Positions 32,287 to 40,290 of a stretch of DNA of 64,000 nt are shown piece by piece (the first letter of the stretch is position 1; each line of letters begins with the position of its first letter). The translations under genes and the position numbers were made by a program. The DNA is from Phenylobacterium sp. (GTDB taxonomy: Bacteria > Pseudomonadota > Alphaproteobacteria > Caulobacterales > Caulobacteraceae), in contig NZ_JAUYAW010000030.1 of assembly GCF_030693405.1 (NCBI RefSeq), forward strand, positions 1 to 64,000, given 5' to 3'. The notes under the pieces were generated by a model, which worked only from the letters and a program-made list of their open reading frames with translations, was not told the origin of the DNA and did not search any database.

Positions 32287-32287
32287 G

Positions 32288-32303
32288 CGGCCCTTATCTT
32301 GCG
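32288..32303 (+). promoter_or_regulatory. Candidate sigma54 -24/-12 element upstream of spmX
   Basis: CGGCCC-TTATC-TTGC against TGGCAC-N5-TTGC: GG and GC dinucleotides conserved, two mismatches in -24 box. Confidence 0.4.
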
Positions 32304-32353
32304 GCTTGAGGCCCGGACCCCGTGTTTGTGTCTCAACATGGATCAGGACGGCC

Positions 32354-33784
32354 ATGAAACCGCGTCACCAGATCTCCCGCGCTGCGATCGAACTGATCAA
32401 GCGCTTCGAAGGCTACCGCGCCAAGGCCGCGAGGCTGGCCGATGGCCACTGGACGATTGGCTATGGCCACACCCTGACGGCGCGGGAAGGGGCGGAAGTC
32501 TCTGAACGGGACGCCGAGGCCCTGCTGCTCTACGACCTGATCGCCGTGGCGCACCTGGTCAACGAGGTCACCTACGCTCCGCTGACCCAGAACCAGTTCG
32601 ACGCCCTGTGCTGCTTCGCCTTCAATATCGGCCTGGACAACTTCCGCCGCTCCTCGGTCCTGCGCCGGATCAATGAGGGCCAGCTGTTGCAGGCGGCCTG
32701 CGCCATGGAGCTGTGGCGCAAGGCCGACTTTGAGGGCGAGCGGATCGTCATCGACGCCCTGGTCCGCCGCCGGGCCGCCGAGAAGACTCTGTTCCTGACC
32801 CCCATGGACGGCTGGGTGCCGGCCCCTTCGCCGATCCTGCGGCCCAATGTGGACGCCGACATCGCCGGGATCGTGCCTCGGGAGACCCCGCTGGCGGTCC
32901 GCGCGGCCCTCGACGGACTGAGCGCCGTAGCTGAACGCGACCCGGCCGCCGCCACCCTGCGGCCGGCGCCGCCGGAGGAGGAGGCCCAGGCCCCCAGTCC
33001 GGCCCAAGCCGCCGCCGCCGCGGTGAGCTATCGCCTGGCCGCCATCTTCAAGGATGAGGCCCCGGCGTCTGACGCCGCCGCCGAGGACGCGCCGACCCCT
33101 GAGTCTCTGTCCATGGCGGAGACCCCCGATCAGGATGAGCCGACGCCTGTGGCGTCGCTGACCGAAGACTTGCCGACGCCGGCCCAAGCGCTCGAAGCCG
33201 CGCCTGCGCCTGCGCCTGCGCCTGCGCCTGAGCCTGACGCCCCCAAGGCGGCGGCCGCGTCCAGCTGGGGCGGTACGGTGGGACTGATCGGCGGGGGCGC
33301 CGAGCGCGCCCTCGTGCTGACGCCCCCCGATGAGGCCGAGCCTGCGGCGCCGGTGGCGCAGCCGGCGCCGGCGGAGCCGCCGCGGCTGGTGACCCCGACA
33401 ATCCAGGCGGCTAACGACCCCCTCGAGGCGCCAGCCGCGCCGCCAGAGGCCCGGACGGTGGATGATGCGCCGCCCCGGCTGCTGATCGACGACACCCTTG
33501 AGCCGCCCTCGACCATGTCCTTCGAACCGGTGCCTCGCACGATCAACCGTGGGGATCTGGGCGCGCTGATCACCCTCGCCGGGGCGGGGCTCGCCCTGTT
33601 CGCTGGCGGCCTGTTCTGGGCGTTCAACGCCCGGGTCACTGAAGGCGGGCTGATCAGCCCGCTGACCGTGGGCTGGATCGCGGGCATCGCTGGGGTCGGC
33701 TTCTTCGGCGTCGCGGCCTATCTGGTGCTGCAGCGCCTGGGCGGCGACGACGACCTCGAAGAGGGCGAAGACGGGTTGAACTGA
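32354..33784 (+). CDS. spmX: SpmX-like protein: phage-type muramidase domain, Ala/Pro/acidic linker, two C-terminal TM helices
   Basis: IELIKRFEGYRAKAARLADGHWTIGYGHTLTA lysozyme fold; long A/P/E/D-rich middle; TM segments LGALITLAGAGLALFAGGLFWAF and VGWIAGIAGVGFFGVAAYLVL. Confidence 0.85.
   Translation: MKPRHQISRAAIELIKRFEGYRAKAARLADGHWTIGYGHTLTAREGAEVSERDAEALLLYDLIAVAHLVNEVTYAPLTQNQFDALCCFAFNIGLDNFRRSSVLRRINEGQLLQAACAMELWRKADFEGERIVIDALVRRRAAEKTLFLTPMDGWVPAPSPILRPNVDADIAGIVPRETPLAVRAALDGLSAVAERDPAAATLRPAPPEEEAQAPSPAQAAAAAVSYRLAAIFKDEAPASDAAAEDAPTPESLSMAETPDQDEPTPVASLTEDLPTPAQALEAAPAPAPAPAPEPDAPKAAAASSWGGTVGLIGGGAERALVLTPPDEAEPAAPVAQPAPAEPPRLVTPTIQAANDPLEAPAAPPEARTVDDAPPRLLIDDTLEPPSTMSFEPVPRTINRGDLGALITLAGAGLALFAGGLFWAFNARVTEGGLISPLTVGWIAGIAGVGFFGVAAYLVLQRLGGDDDLEEGEDGLN
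33200..33234 (+). repeat. Hexanucleotide GCGCCT repeat coding for an Ala-Pro run in the spmX linker
   Basis: gcgcctgcgcctgcgcctgcgcctgcgcctgagcct. Confidence 0.85.
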
Positions 33785-33885
33785 CGGCGGCGCCGCGGTC
33801 GGCGGGGCATGAGCTGCTGAGCTCGGGCGAGCTGGGGGGCGTTTGTCCTCTCGCGGCCCGCCGCGGCCCGTGCTAGCCCTTGGCC

Positions 33886-35052
33886 ATGACCCTGCAGTCC
33901 GGCCCTTCGCTCGAATTCGGCCTCGGCGAGTCCGCCGACGCCATCCGTGAGACCACCGCGCGGTTCTCCGCCGATAGGATCGCCCCGCGGGCGGCGCAGA
34001 TCGACGCCTCCAACACCTTCCCCAGGGACCTCTGGCCCCAGATGGGCGCCCTGGGCCTGCATGGGATCACGGTGGAGGAGGCCTATGGCGGCCTCGGTCT
34101 CGGCTATCTCGAACATGTGGTGGCCATGGAGGAGGTCAGCCGGGCCTCGGCCTCGGTGGGCCTGTCCTATGGCGCCCACTCCAACCTCTGCGTGAACCAG
34201 ATCCGTCGCTGGGGATCTGAGGAGCAGAAACAACGCTACCTGCCACGCCTGATCAGCGGCGAGCATGTGGGCGCCCTGGCCATGAGCGAGGCCGGGTCAG
34301 GCTCAGACGTGGTCTCCATGCGTCTCCGGGCTGAGCCCCGCGGCGACCGCTATGTGCTGAACGGGACCAAGTTCTGGATCACCAACGCCCCCCATGCCGA
34401 CGTCCTGGTGGTCTATGCCAAGACCGACCCCGAGGTGACGGGCCGGGCCATCACCGCATTCCTGATCGAGAAGGACTTCAAGGGTTTCCGTTGCGCCCAG
34501 AAGCTGGACAAGCTCGGCATGCGCGGCTCCGACACCGGCGAGTTGGTGTTCGAGGACTGTGAGGTCCCGCAGGAGAATGTGCTGGGGCCGCTGAACGGCG
34601 GCGTTGGCGTCCTGATGAGCGGTCTCGACTATGAGCGCGCCGTCCTGGCCGGTGGGCCGCTCGGCATCATGCAGGCCTGCCTGGACGCCGTGCTGCCCTA
34701 TGTCCGCGAGCGCAAGCAGTTCGGCGCCCCCATCGGCTCCTTCCAGCTGATGCAGGCCAAGGTCGCCGACATGTATGTCGCCCTCAACTCGGCCCGGGCC
34801 TATGTCTATGCGGTGGCCAGGGCTTGCGATGCCGGCCTAACCACCCGTTTCGACGCGGCCGGCGCCATCCTGATGGCCTCGGAAAACGCCGTGAAATGCG
34901 CCCTGGAGGCCATCCAGGCCCTGGGCGGCGCAGGCTACACCAAGGACTATCCGGTGGAGCGCCTGCTGCGAGACGCCAAGCTCTACGACATCGGCGCCGG
35001 CACCAATGAGATTCGCCGCTTCCTGATCGGCCGGGAGTTGATCGGCGGGTGA
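33886..35052 (+). CDS. ivd: Acyl-CoA dehydrogenase, probable isovaleryl-CoA dehydrogenase
   Basis: [41 protein letters not shown]...[40 protein letters not shown]. Confidence 0.88.
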   Translation: MTLQSGPSLEFGLGESADAIRETTARFSADRIAPRAAQIDASNTFPRDLWPQMGALGLHGITVEEAYGGLGLGYLEHVVAMEEVSRASASVGLSYGAHSNLCVNQIRRWGSEEQKQRYLPRLISGEHVGALAMSEAGSGSDVVSMRLRAEPRGDRYVLNGTKFWITNAPHADVLVVYAKTDPEVTGRAITAFLIEKDFKGFRCAQKLDKLGMRGSDTGELVFEDCEVPQENVLGPLNGGVGVLMSGLDYERAVLAGGPLGIMQACLDAVLPYVRERKQFGAPIGSFQLMQAKVADMYVALNSARAYVYAVARACDAGLTTRFDAAGAILMASENAVKCALEAIQALGGAGYTKDYPVERLLRDAKLYDIGAGTNEIRRFLIGRELIGG

Positions 35053-35444
35053 GGCTGCTGGCGGCCATGATCCTGGGGGCCATGGTCCTGACGGGCTGTG
35101 CCACGGCCCCGGCCTGCGGCCCTGACGAGCGCGCTGGCCAGACGGCGCACCTGTTCTTCGGGCGCAACATCGGTGAGGCGCCTGGCGTGGACGAGGCGGC
35201 GTTTCGGGACTTTGTCGCCCGCGAACTGGCCCCGCGCTTCCCCAACGGCATGACGATCCTCGACGCCGAGGGCCGCTGGTCCCATCGCGGCGCCCTGATG
35301 GCCGAGGCGTCCAAAATCGTGATCCTGGCTCAAGAGGGCGCAATCGACCGGGCGGCCCTTGGCGCGGTGCGGGCGGCTTACCGGACCCGTTTCTCGCAAG
35401 AGTCCGTCCTGCAAAGCGTCAGCTTGGCCTGTCTGGCCTACTGA
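35049..35444 (+). CDS. DUF3574-like putative lipoprotein (GTG start)
   Basis: [14 protein letters not shown] lipobox; [44 protein letters not shown]. Confidence 0.75.
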   Translation: MRLLAAMILGAMVLTGCATAPACGPDERAGQTAHLFFGRNIGEAPGVDEAAFRDFVARELAPRFPNGMTILDAEGRWSHRGALMAEASKIVILAQEGAIDRAALGAVRAAYRTRFSQESVLQSVSLACLAY

Positions 35445-35451
35445 CTTTTCG

Positions 35452-35477
35452 GGAACTTCGACGGGGGCTGGCGCCTT
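35452..35477 (+). promoter_or_regulatory. Weak EcfG/sigmaT-like promoter upstream of the glycine-zipper lipoprotein
   Basis: GGAAC, 17-nt spacer, CCTT (one mismatch to CGTT). Confidence 0.35.
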
Positions 35478-35508
35478 CCTTTTTGAGGAAACCCAGAGGA
35501 GCCTCCCC

Positions 35509-35715
35509 ATGCGCAAGACCCTGATCGTGATCCCCATCGCCTTTTCCGCCCTGGCCCTGGCGGCCTGCGGCACCACCGTCACGGAGCGGGCGGCCACCGG
35601 CGCCCTGGGCGGGGCCGCCGTGGGCGGGGCCGTCAGCGGCGATCTGGGTGGTGCGGCGGCTGGCGCGGCTATCGGCGGTGTAGCCGGTGCGGCGACCACC
35701 CCCCGCCGGAACTAG
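35509..35715 (+). CDS. Small glycine-zipper lipoprotein (68 aa)
   Basis: MRKTLIVIPIAFSALALAACGTT lipobox; GALGGAAVGGAVSGDLGGAAAGAAIGGVAGAA. Confidence 0.75.
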   Translation: MRKTLIVIPIAFSALALAACGTTVTERAATGALGGAAVGGAVSGDLGGAAAGAAIGGVAGAATTPRRN

Positions 35716-35769
35716 ACCACGGCGCAGCCGGACCTAGTCGTCCGGCTGCTTCCAGCCAAATCGAGATGC

Positions 35770-35804
35770 AAAAAAGGGCCGGCCCATTGTCGGGGCCGGC
35801 CCTT
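35770..35804 (-). terminator. Intrinsic terminator of the minus-strand mini-gene
   Basis: Minus strand AAGGGCCGGCCC-CGACAAT-GGGCCGGCCCTT followed by a T run; 12-bp perfect stem. Confidence 0.85.
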
Positions 35805-35849
35805 CCATTGTCGGACCGCTAGTGCGGCGGCCCGCAACCTTAGCAGCGC

Positions 35850-35915
35850 TTAGGCGCGAACCTCGTGGGAGGCCCAGGCTACGGTCACCGACTGCGACAG
35901 ATGACAATGAGACAC
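35850..35915 (-). CDS. Putative 21-aa small ORF (GTG start) with an extreme Shine-Dalgarno sequence
   Basis: Minus strand GAAAGGAGGTGATCCA-GTG...TAA; MSHCHLSQSVTVAWASHEVRA. Confidence 0.6.
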   Translation of the reverse strand: MSHCHLSQSVTVAWASHEVRA

Positions 35916-35931
35916 TGGATCACCTCCTTTC
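35915..35931 (-). promoter_or_regulatory. 17-nt sequence complementary to the 16S rRNA 3' end (extended Shine-Dalgarno)
   Basis: Plus strand CTGGATCACCTCCTTTC equals the canonical bacterial 16S 3' tail; minus strand GAAAGGAGGTGATCCAG. Confidence 0.85.
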
Positions 35932-35951
35932 AATTGTTGAACACCACAACG

Positions 35952-35980
35952 AATATGGGATGGGATTCTGAGTTTGGCAA
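35952..35980 (-). promoter_or_regulatory. Putative sigma70 promoter of the mini-gene
   Basis: Minus strand TTGCCA, 17-nt spacer, CATATT. Confidence 0.5.
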
Positions 35981-36009
35981 ACCCAAGTCTGCGTGATCGC
36001 TGCGACGTT

Positions 36010-37779
36010 TCAGCGCCAGCCCTTTCCACCGCCTTCGCTCAGCGCCTTGCGCCGGCGAAGCTCGGTGACGGGGACCGTCAGGCGGTCCAGGGCCTGACCC
36101 ATGGCCAGGTAGCCCGCGGTGACCGCCGGGTCATAGGCCTCCCAGTTTCGGATCTCGACCCCGGTCATGTCCGGGGTGACCAGCAGGTCGACGCTCTCCC
36201 GCGCGGCGCGGAGATCGCGTCCGGTCGGCACGGTGGCTGCGCGCATCAGCAGCGAGACGATGGGCGGCCCCTGGCGCCAGGCGCCCGACAGGATCCAGCG
36301 AAACACAGATGAAGGTCGCGCCACATCCCGGGCGGTGATGCTGCGCCCCCGGGTGACATCGACCCCCACCACCGGGCCCAGGTGCAGGGCGCTCATCACG
36401 TCAGCGGGGAAGTTGTTCAGCACCGCGCCATCCACCAGGACGTCGTCGCCCTGGGTCGCCGGCGGCATCACGCCGGGCAGGGCGATGGTGGCGCGCAGGG
36501 CGTCAGTCAGGCGGCCGCTGCGGTGGATCTGATAGGCGCCGGTGGTCAGGTTCGAGGAGACGGCGAAGAAGGGCAGCCACAGATCAGAAATGCTGGTGTC
36601 GCCGAAATGCTCATAGAGCCTGGCCCGAACCTTCTCCCCCCGGGTCATGGCCAGGAGAGGGAAGGCGATGTCATCCAGCGGGCTGGAGGAGACGAAGGCG
36701 TCACGGATCCGGCGGTCGGCCTCCTCATCGGACCAGCCCATGCCCAGACCCGCCGCGACGATCGCGCCCATGGAGGCGCCGCCGATGAAGTCGATGGGCA
36801 CGCCGCGCTCCCGCAGCACCCGGATGGCGCCGACATGGGCGTAGGCCCTGGCCCCGCCGCCCGACAGCACCAGCCCCACCGACTGGCCGGTCAGCACCCG
36901 GGCCAGCCGCGCAGCGTCGGCCTCGTCGTCCCGTCGCATATGGAACAGCCGGGCCGGTTGGGCGGCCTTGACCCAGGCCTCGGAGGTCCGGGGCGCGGGG
37001 CTCTCCCGGGGATGCAATAGAATCAGGTCCACCAGCTGGTGGGCCTGCAGCGGCTGGGCCGGGTGCAGGACGATATTGGCGGGCGGTTGGGCGGCGGCCT
37101 TGCCGATCCGGAACAGGCGGTCCACCTGTCGGGCGACGACGGCCCGCCAGCCCAGGTCCTGGCCCTCGGCGGCGTAGAGGACGAAGTCGTGATTTCGCTC
37201 GACCTCGGAGTACCATTCGGTGGGCGCGGTGGCCGCCTCGGCCCCGACAACGGTGACGCTGTAGCCCTGGCGCATGATGTGGCGGGCGATCCGGTCCACC
37301 AGGGGGCGAACCGCCACGGGCTCGCCCACGGTGACGAAGCCATAGACTGAGGGCTCGCCGCCGGCGGTGCGATGGGTCTGGCGGCGGCTGCGCCGGACGA
37401 TCAGCTGGGCCAGCTCCAGCATGACCGCAGGATCCTCCTCCGCGGCCTCCAGGAACAGGTCCCGGGGCAGAGCGAAAACCTCGGAGTCGCGCAGGGCGAC
37501 CACCCGGGCGGTGTGCGGGGTCCCAGACAGCAGGGACATCTCTCCCGCCGGTTCCCCCGGCCGGATGACCCCCAGGAATTCGGGCTCCTGGCCATCTTCA
37601 TGGCGGAAGGCGCCCAGCCGGCCGGCCCTCAGGAAATAGAGTTGATCGGCGGCCTCGCCGGGCTCGAACAGGACCCCGCCGCCGGGGAGGGAGAACCATG
37701 TCGCATCGCCCTCCAGCTGCTCGTCAAAGAACAGCTGGGCCAGGGCGGTGTCGCTGGGAAGGTCCGGCAGTCGTGCCAC
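36010..37779 (-). CDS. Patatin-like phospholipase with N-terminal cyclic-nucleotide-binding domain (NTE family; GTG start)
   Basis: cNMP-binding [26 protein letters not shown]...; patatin [43 protein letters not shown]. Confidence 0.9.
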   Translation of the reverse strand: MARLPDLPSDTALAQLFFDEQLEGDATWFSLPGGGVLFEPGEAADQLYFLRAGRLGAFRHEDGQEPEFLGVIRPGEPAGEMSLLSGTPHTARVVALRDSEVFALPRDLFLEAAEEDPAVMLELAQLIVRRSRRQTHRTAGGEPSVYGFVTVGEPVAVRPLVDRIARHIMRQGYSVTVVGAEAATAPTEWYSEVERNHDFVLYAAEGQDLGWRAVVARQVDRLFRIGKAAAQPPANIVLHPAQPLQAHQLVDLILLHPRESPAPRTSEAWVKAAQPARLFHMRRDDEADAARLARVLTGQSVGLVLSGGGARAYAHVGAIRVLRERGVPIDFIGGASMGAIVAAGLGMGWSDEEADRRIRDAFVSSSPLDDIAFPLLAMTRGEKVRARLYEHFGDTSISDLWLPFFAVSSNLTTGAYQIHRSGRLTDALRATIALPGVMPPATQGDDVLVDGAVLNNFPADVMSALHLGPVVGVDVTRGRSITARDVARPSSVFRWILSGAWRQGPPIVSLLMRAATVPTGRDLRAARESVDLLVTPDMTGVEIRNWEAYDPAVTAGYLAMGQALDRLTVPVTELRRRKALSEGGGKGWR

Positions 37780-37820
37780 AGTCGCAGAGCCTAGCGCGTG
37801 ACGACGCGCGGGGCTATGCC

Positions 37821-39434
37821 ATGCATATGACGAGGCTAACTTCCTCCATCGACACGGCTTCCGAGGCATATCAGACCCAGGCTCAGCTGAATCGCGGCCT
37901 GGTTGACCAGCTTCGGGCGCGAACGGCGCAAGCCGCCCTGGGCGGACCGGCGCCTGCGCGCGAACGCCACGAATCACGGGGCAAGCTGCTGCCCCGGGAC
38001 CGGGTCATGCGGCTGCTGGATCCCGGCGCGCCTTTTCTGGAGATCGGCGCTTTGGCCGCCCACGGCCTCTATGACGACGAGGCGCCTGGCTCTGGCGTGA
38101 TCGCGGGCGTCGGCCGGGTGTCTGGCCGCGAGGTGATGATCCTCGCCAATGACGCCACGGTGAAGGGCGGGGCCTATTTCCCCATGACCGTGAAGAAGCA
38201 TCTCCGCGCCCAGGAAATCGCCCTGCAGAACCATCTGCCCTGCGTCTATCTGGTCGATTCCGGCGGGGCCAATCTGCCGCATCAGGCCGAGGTGTTTCCC
38301 GATCGCGACCACTTCGGCCGCATCTTCTTCAATCAGGCCCAGATGAGCGCGGCGGGCATCGCCCAGATCGCCTGCGTCATGGGCTCCTGCACGGCCGGCG
38401 GGGCCTATGTGCCGGCCATGTCCGACGAGACCGTGATCGTCCGCGGGCAGGGGACTATCTTTCTCGGCGGCCCGCCCCTGGTGAAGGCGGCCACCGGCGA
38501 GGTGATCAGCGCCGAGGAGCTGGGGGGCGCCGACACCCATGGCCGGCGCTCGGGCGTCGTGGACCACGTGGCCGAGAACGACGAGCACGCCCTGCTCATC
38601 GTGCGATCTATCGTCGCCAATCTGAACACCACCAAGACCCACCAGATGGCCCTGGCCGAGCCACGACCCCCGGCCTTCGATGCGCAAGAGCTCTACGGCC
38701 TCATCCCCGGCGATGTGCGCGCGCCCTATGACGTGCGCGAGGTCATCGCACGCATTGTCGACGGCTCGGACTTCGACGAGTTCAAGGCGCTGTACGGCAC
38801 GACCCTGGTCTGCGGCTTTGCGCGCATCTGGGGCTATCCGGTCGCCATCCTGGCCAATAATGGCGTCCTGTTTTCCGAAAGCGCGCTGAAAGGCGCCCAT
38901 TTCATCGAGCTGGCCTGCCAGCGGAAGATCCCGCTGGTCTTCCTGCAGAACATCTCAGGCTTCATGGTCGGCGGCCGCTATGAGGCCGGCGGCATCGCCA
39001 AGGACGGGGCCAAGCTGGTCACCGCGGTGGCCTGCGCCCAGGTCCCCAAGTTCACCGTCCTGATCGGCGGCTCCTTCGGGGCCGGCAATTACGGCATGTG
39101 CGGCCGGGCCTATTCGCCCCGTTTCCTCTGGACCTGGCCCAACAGCCGGATCAGCGTCATGGGCGGCGAGCAGGCCGCCAGCGTGCTGGCCACCATCCGC
39201 CGCGATGGCCTGGAGGCCCGGGGCGAAACCTGGGCGGACGAGGATGAGGCCGCCTTCAAGGCGCCGGTTCGCGACCGCTACGAGACCGAAGGCGACCCCT
39301 ATTTCGCCACCGCCCGCCTGTGGGATGATGGGATCATCGATCCCGCCCAGACCCGCGACGTGCTCGGCCTGTCGATTTCTGCGGCGCTCAATGCGCCTGT
39401 GCCGGAGACGCGATTTGGCGTCTTCCGAATGTGA
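37821..39434 (+). CDS. mccB: Acyl-CoA carboxylase beta, probable methylcrotonyl-CoA carboxylase carboxyltransferase subunit
   Basis: [56 protein letters not shown]...[29 protein letters not shown]. Confidence 0.9.
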   Translation: MHMTRLTSSIDTASEAYQTQAQLNRGLVDQLRARTAQAALGGPAPARERHESRGKLLPRDRVMRLLDPGAPFLEIGALAAHGLYDDEAPGSGVIAGVGRVSGREVMILANDATVKGGAYFPMTVKKHLRAQEIALQNHLPCVYLVDSGGANLPHQAEVFPDRDHFGRIFFNQAQMSAAGIAQIACVMGSCTAGGAYVPAMSDETVIVRGQGTIFLGGPPLVKAATGEVISAEELGGADTHGRRSGVVDHVAENDEHALLIVRSIVANLNTTKTHQMALAEPRPPAFDAQELYGLIPGDVRAPYDVREVIARIVDGSDFDEFKALYGTTLVCGFARIWGYPVAILANNGVLFSESALKGAHFIELACQRKIPLVFLQNISGFMVGGRYEAGGIAKDGAKLVTAVACAQVPKFTVLIGGSFGAGNYGMCGRAYSPRFLWTWPNSRISVMGGEQAASVLATIRRDGLEARGETWADEDEAAFKAPVRDRYETEGDPYFATARLWDDGIIDPAQTRDVLGLSISAALNAPVPETRFGVFRM

Positions 39435-39450
39435 GGAAGCCTGAAAGACC

Positions 39451-40290
39451 ATGACCAATCCCATCGTCGATCCCCTGGTCGAAGGCCTCGACTCTGACGC
39501 CACCTCGCCCCTGGTGCGCCTGGAGGCCACCGTTGAGGGCGTGGCCATCGTCACCATCAACCGCCCTGAGCGTCGCAACGCCTTCGATGCGGCCCTGATC
39601 GCCGCCCTGTCGGAGACCTTCGAGACCCTGCATGGCGCCGAGCATGTGCGCCTAGTCTTCCTGCGCGGTGCGGGCGGCACTTTCAGCGCCGGCGCCGATC
39701 TGGACTGGATGCGGGCGGCGGCTGGCCACACCGAGGACGATAACCGCGAAGACGCCATGGCCATGGCGAAGATGCTCAAGCTTCTGTGGGACATCCCGGC
39801 CCTCACCGTGGCCCTGGTCCAGGGCGGCGCCTATGGCGGCGGGGCGGGCCTGGCGGCGGCCTGCGACATGGCCATCGCCACCGCCGACGCCCAGTTCAGC
39901 TTCGCCGAGGTCAAGCTCGGCCTCGTGGCCGCCACCATCAGCCCCTATGTGGTCGCCGCCCTCGGCCCCCGCACGGCGCGGGGCCTGTTCGCCACCGGGC
40001 GCACCTTCGATGCGGCTCATGCGGAGAAGATCGGCCTCATCACCCAGGTGGTGGCCGATGACACAGAACTCGACGCCGCCATCGCGAGTCTCTCCACCGA
40101 GATGATGGCCTGCGGCCCCATGGCGGTGATCGAGTCCAAGAAGATCGTGGAGCACGTGGCCTATCAGGACATCGATCACGGCCTGATGGAGGACACCGCC
40201 AAGGTCATCGCCCGGGTGCGGGTGAGCGACGAGGGGCAGGAGGGCGTGCTGGCCTTCCTCGAAAAGCGCAAGCCCCGCTGGTCCGAATGA
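39451..40290 (+). CDS. Enoyl-CoA hydratase/isomerase family, probable methylglutaconyl-CoA hydratase
   Basis: VAIVTINRPERRNAFDAALIAALSE...GGTFSAGADLDWMRAAAGHTEDDNREDA; lies between mccB and mccA. Confidence 0.88.
   Translation: MTNPIVDPLVEGLDSDATSPLVRLEATVEGVAIVTINRPERRNAFDAALIAALSETFETLHGAEHVRLVFLRGAGGTFSAGADLDWMRAAAGHTEDDNREDAMAMAKMLKLLWDIPALTVALVQGGAYGGGAGLAAACDMAIATADAQFSFAEVKLGLVAATISPYVVAALGPRTARGLFATGRTFDAAHAEKIGLITQVVADDTELDAAIASLSTEMMACGPMAVIESKKIVEHVAYQDIDHGLMEDTAKVIARVRVSDEGQEGVLAFLEKRKPRWSE

Noticed and set aside
33200-33234. CRISPR-like or satellite array
   Set aside because: In-frame hexanucleotide repeat within a coding linker; no spacers.
32354-33784. Prophage endolysin or prophage remnant
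   Set aside because: No other phage genes, and the C-terminal two-TM architecture fits SpmX.
35850-35915. Leader peptide/attenuator for a downstream operon
   Set aside because: No minus-strand gene follows the terminator; the next minus-strand gene is lipB about 5.4 kb away across plus-strand genes.
35881-35931. Truncated 16S rRNA pseudogene fragment
   Set aside because: Only the terminal 17 nt match; the adjacent sequence does not resemble helix 45 (expected GGTAACCGTAGGGGAACCTGCGG).
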